From the NCBI GenBank assembly GCA_023052935.1, contig CM041292.1, forward strand, positions 112,373,436-112,437,435: DNA of 64,000 bases, written 5' to 3'. This document shows positions 62,886 to 64,000 of this stretch, piece by piece. Below the pieces are notes generated by a model. That model was given only the letters and a program-made list of their open reading frames with translations. It was not told the origin of the DNA and did not search any database. Every line of letters starts with the position of its first letter. Within the stretch, counting starts at the first letter, position 1. Position numbers and translations under genes: made by a program. This stretch comes from Piezodorus guildinii (taxonomy: Eukaryota > Arthropoda > Insecta > Hemiptera > Pentatomidae).

Positions 62886-63220
62886 GTGAGATGAAGCTAG
62901 TAATGTCATTAAAATTAAGTATTATTGTGTTTAGCAGTTAATTATTTTGGTTGTGTATCAGTTATCTCATCCTAATTTGATGAGTCAATTATGAGAACAC
63001 TGTGTTTCTTCCTATGCTAAGCACTGTTTTTATTATTTTGCCTTATCACTAAACCTAAACTTTTCAACAAGTGCGAAAAAACTACTATTAAAGTGTCATC
63101 AATATGTTCTGGAGATTACAGACTACTTTTGGGTGACAGACCAGTAAAAGTATGGAATGTGAGAATTAATTTAGACAAAACTGGAAACCGTTGTGGATGT
63201 AATTAGTTGACCGTTGAGAA
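62886..63220 (+). other. hnRNP U-like downstream intron
   Basis: No exon or stop recognised. The rest of the gene is presumably beyond 64000. Confidence 0.4.
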
Positions 63221-63332
63221 TTACTGGAAGGAATTAGTCCGGGTGGCGGTCATTAAATGAAACAACTAAATAGTTGAAACTATTTAGTTGTTTCATTTAA
63301 TGACCGCCACCCGGACTAATTCCTTCCAGTAA
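63221..63332. repeat. perfect palindrome, 55-bp arms
   Basis: Arms 63221-63275 and 63278-63332 are exact reverse complements, separated by two bases (GA). The segment is flanked by direct copies of AAAACTGGAAACC-like sequence (about 63177-63190 and 63331-63344). Either a very young foldback insertion or an inverted-duplication artefact. Confidence 0.9.
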
Positions 63333-63439
63333 AACTGGAAACCATTTAAATGCTCCCAAACATAAGGAGTCTTGAGTTTTGCACATTGCAAGTAGTGATT
63401 TTAACTTTTCACTTCTGAAAAAACTTAATATTTTTTAAT

Positions 63440-64000
63440 AAATAAATTCTTTATTATCCTGGGACATGTCCCTTTAGAATGAAATATACAGAATGTACAA
63501 AAAGGGCTTTAGAGTCTCGGAGTAAATTAAATTAATATAAACAAGTTAATAATTACTGGTATAAAATAGACATTTTTATTTTTTGAGAAGACAAAAAAAA
63601 AAAATAAATAAAAAAGCTTATTTACAATTCTATTGAGCCTGGGATATTCATTAAATGATCAACTATGCGGATTTGAAGGTAGAAAGAGAATTTGAGTGAC
63701 AAAAGAAGGAGGATAGAATTCCATAGGATTGAGGATCGAAAAGAAAGGATCTGTCAAAATGTGCAGTTCGGTGGGCCGTACTGTATAAATCTGAAGGCCT
63801 TGGCCGTGCACAACTGAGAATTTGAACTGTAGGAGGTCAAAAATGTACGATGGACAGTGGGATTGGATAACCTGGTAAAGGAATGACGCAAGGAAATACT
63901 TGCGACAATTGGAACGGTTAAGCCAATTTAACTCGCCATAAATTTAGGATACAGAGGTGGATCTAGGGACCCGAAGATGAATCGAACAAAGCAATTAAGC
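63440..64000 (-). mobile_element. CR1-group LINE (second family), 3-prime part
   Basis: The 3-prime end has GGGACATGTCCC (63461-63472) followed by AGGATAATAAAGAATTTATT-type repeats on the minus strand. Further in are decayed C-terminal ORF2 traces (YFLASFLYQVIQSHCPSY-like near 63850-63900). It continues past the right edge of the window. Confidence 0.7.

Overview
This is a nuclear animal genome window, almost certainly from an insect. The evidence is two spliced, intron-rich metazoan genes embedded in AT-rich DNA, together with R1-, R2-, RTE-, Loa-, Jockey- and CR1-group LINEs, two mariner elements and a hAT-type element. The species cannot be named from the sequence. No bacterial operon, CRISPR array, rRNA gene or intact tRNA gene was seen.

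Two host genes form a head-to-head pair. On the minus strand, a four-exon gene (19747-34911) encodes a 186-residue EF-hand protein that reads as DRC8/EFCAB2, a subunit of the axonemal nexin-dynein regulatory complex. On the plus strand, starting only 343 bp away, lies an hnRNP U-like gene (35255 to past the end of the window). It has at least 15 exons encoding SAP, acidic, SPRY, P-loop/PNK-like and RGG segments. The shared promoter gap holds a near-match to an RFX X-box on the DRC8 side. A further possible terminal exon of an unknown minus-strand gene lies at 4754-4837.

Layout. 1-19.2 kb is retrotransposon-rich: an R1-clade 3-prime fragment (1-440), a decayed RTE element (735-3930), an R2-clade fragment (5526-6760), a nearly full-length but broken R1-clade element (8768-13211) and a Loa-clade element (13259-18357). 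19.75-34.9 kb is DRC8. Its last intron (14.5 kb) is filled by CR1-group, R1-clade, Jockey and RTE-like elements plus minisatellites. 35.3-62.9 kb is the hnRNP U-like gene. Its introns carry a 1.7-kb foldback hAT-type element, two mariners (one with an uninterrupted transposase frame, one deleted and carrying a nested inverted-repeat element), two kinds of tandem array and a CR1 fragment. 63-64 kb holds a perfect 55-bp-arm palindrome and another CR1 3-prime end.

The most distinctive feature is an unclassified interspersed repeat of about 0.85-0.94 kb, here called repeat R. About ten full or partial copies occur. It starts TCTGGTGC, ends in a small palindrome followed by GTGAAAGT plus A's, carries a subterminal inverted repeat (ACTTTCACTTAC) and has an internal (CA)n tract. 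Two R1-clade insertions sit exactly in that (CA)n tract, and other elements (Jockey, mariner, another R) sit elsewhere inside R copies. Repeat R therefore looks like a landing pad that seeds nested transposon clusters.
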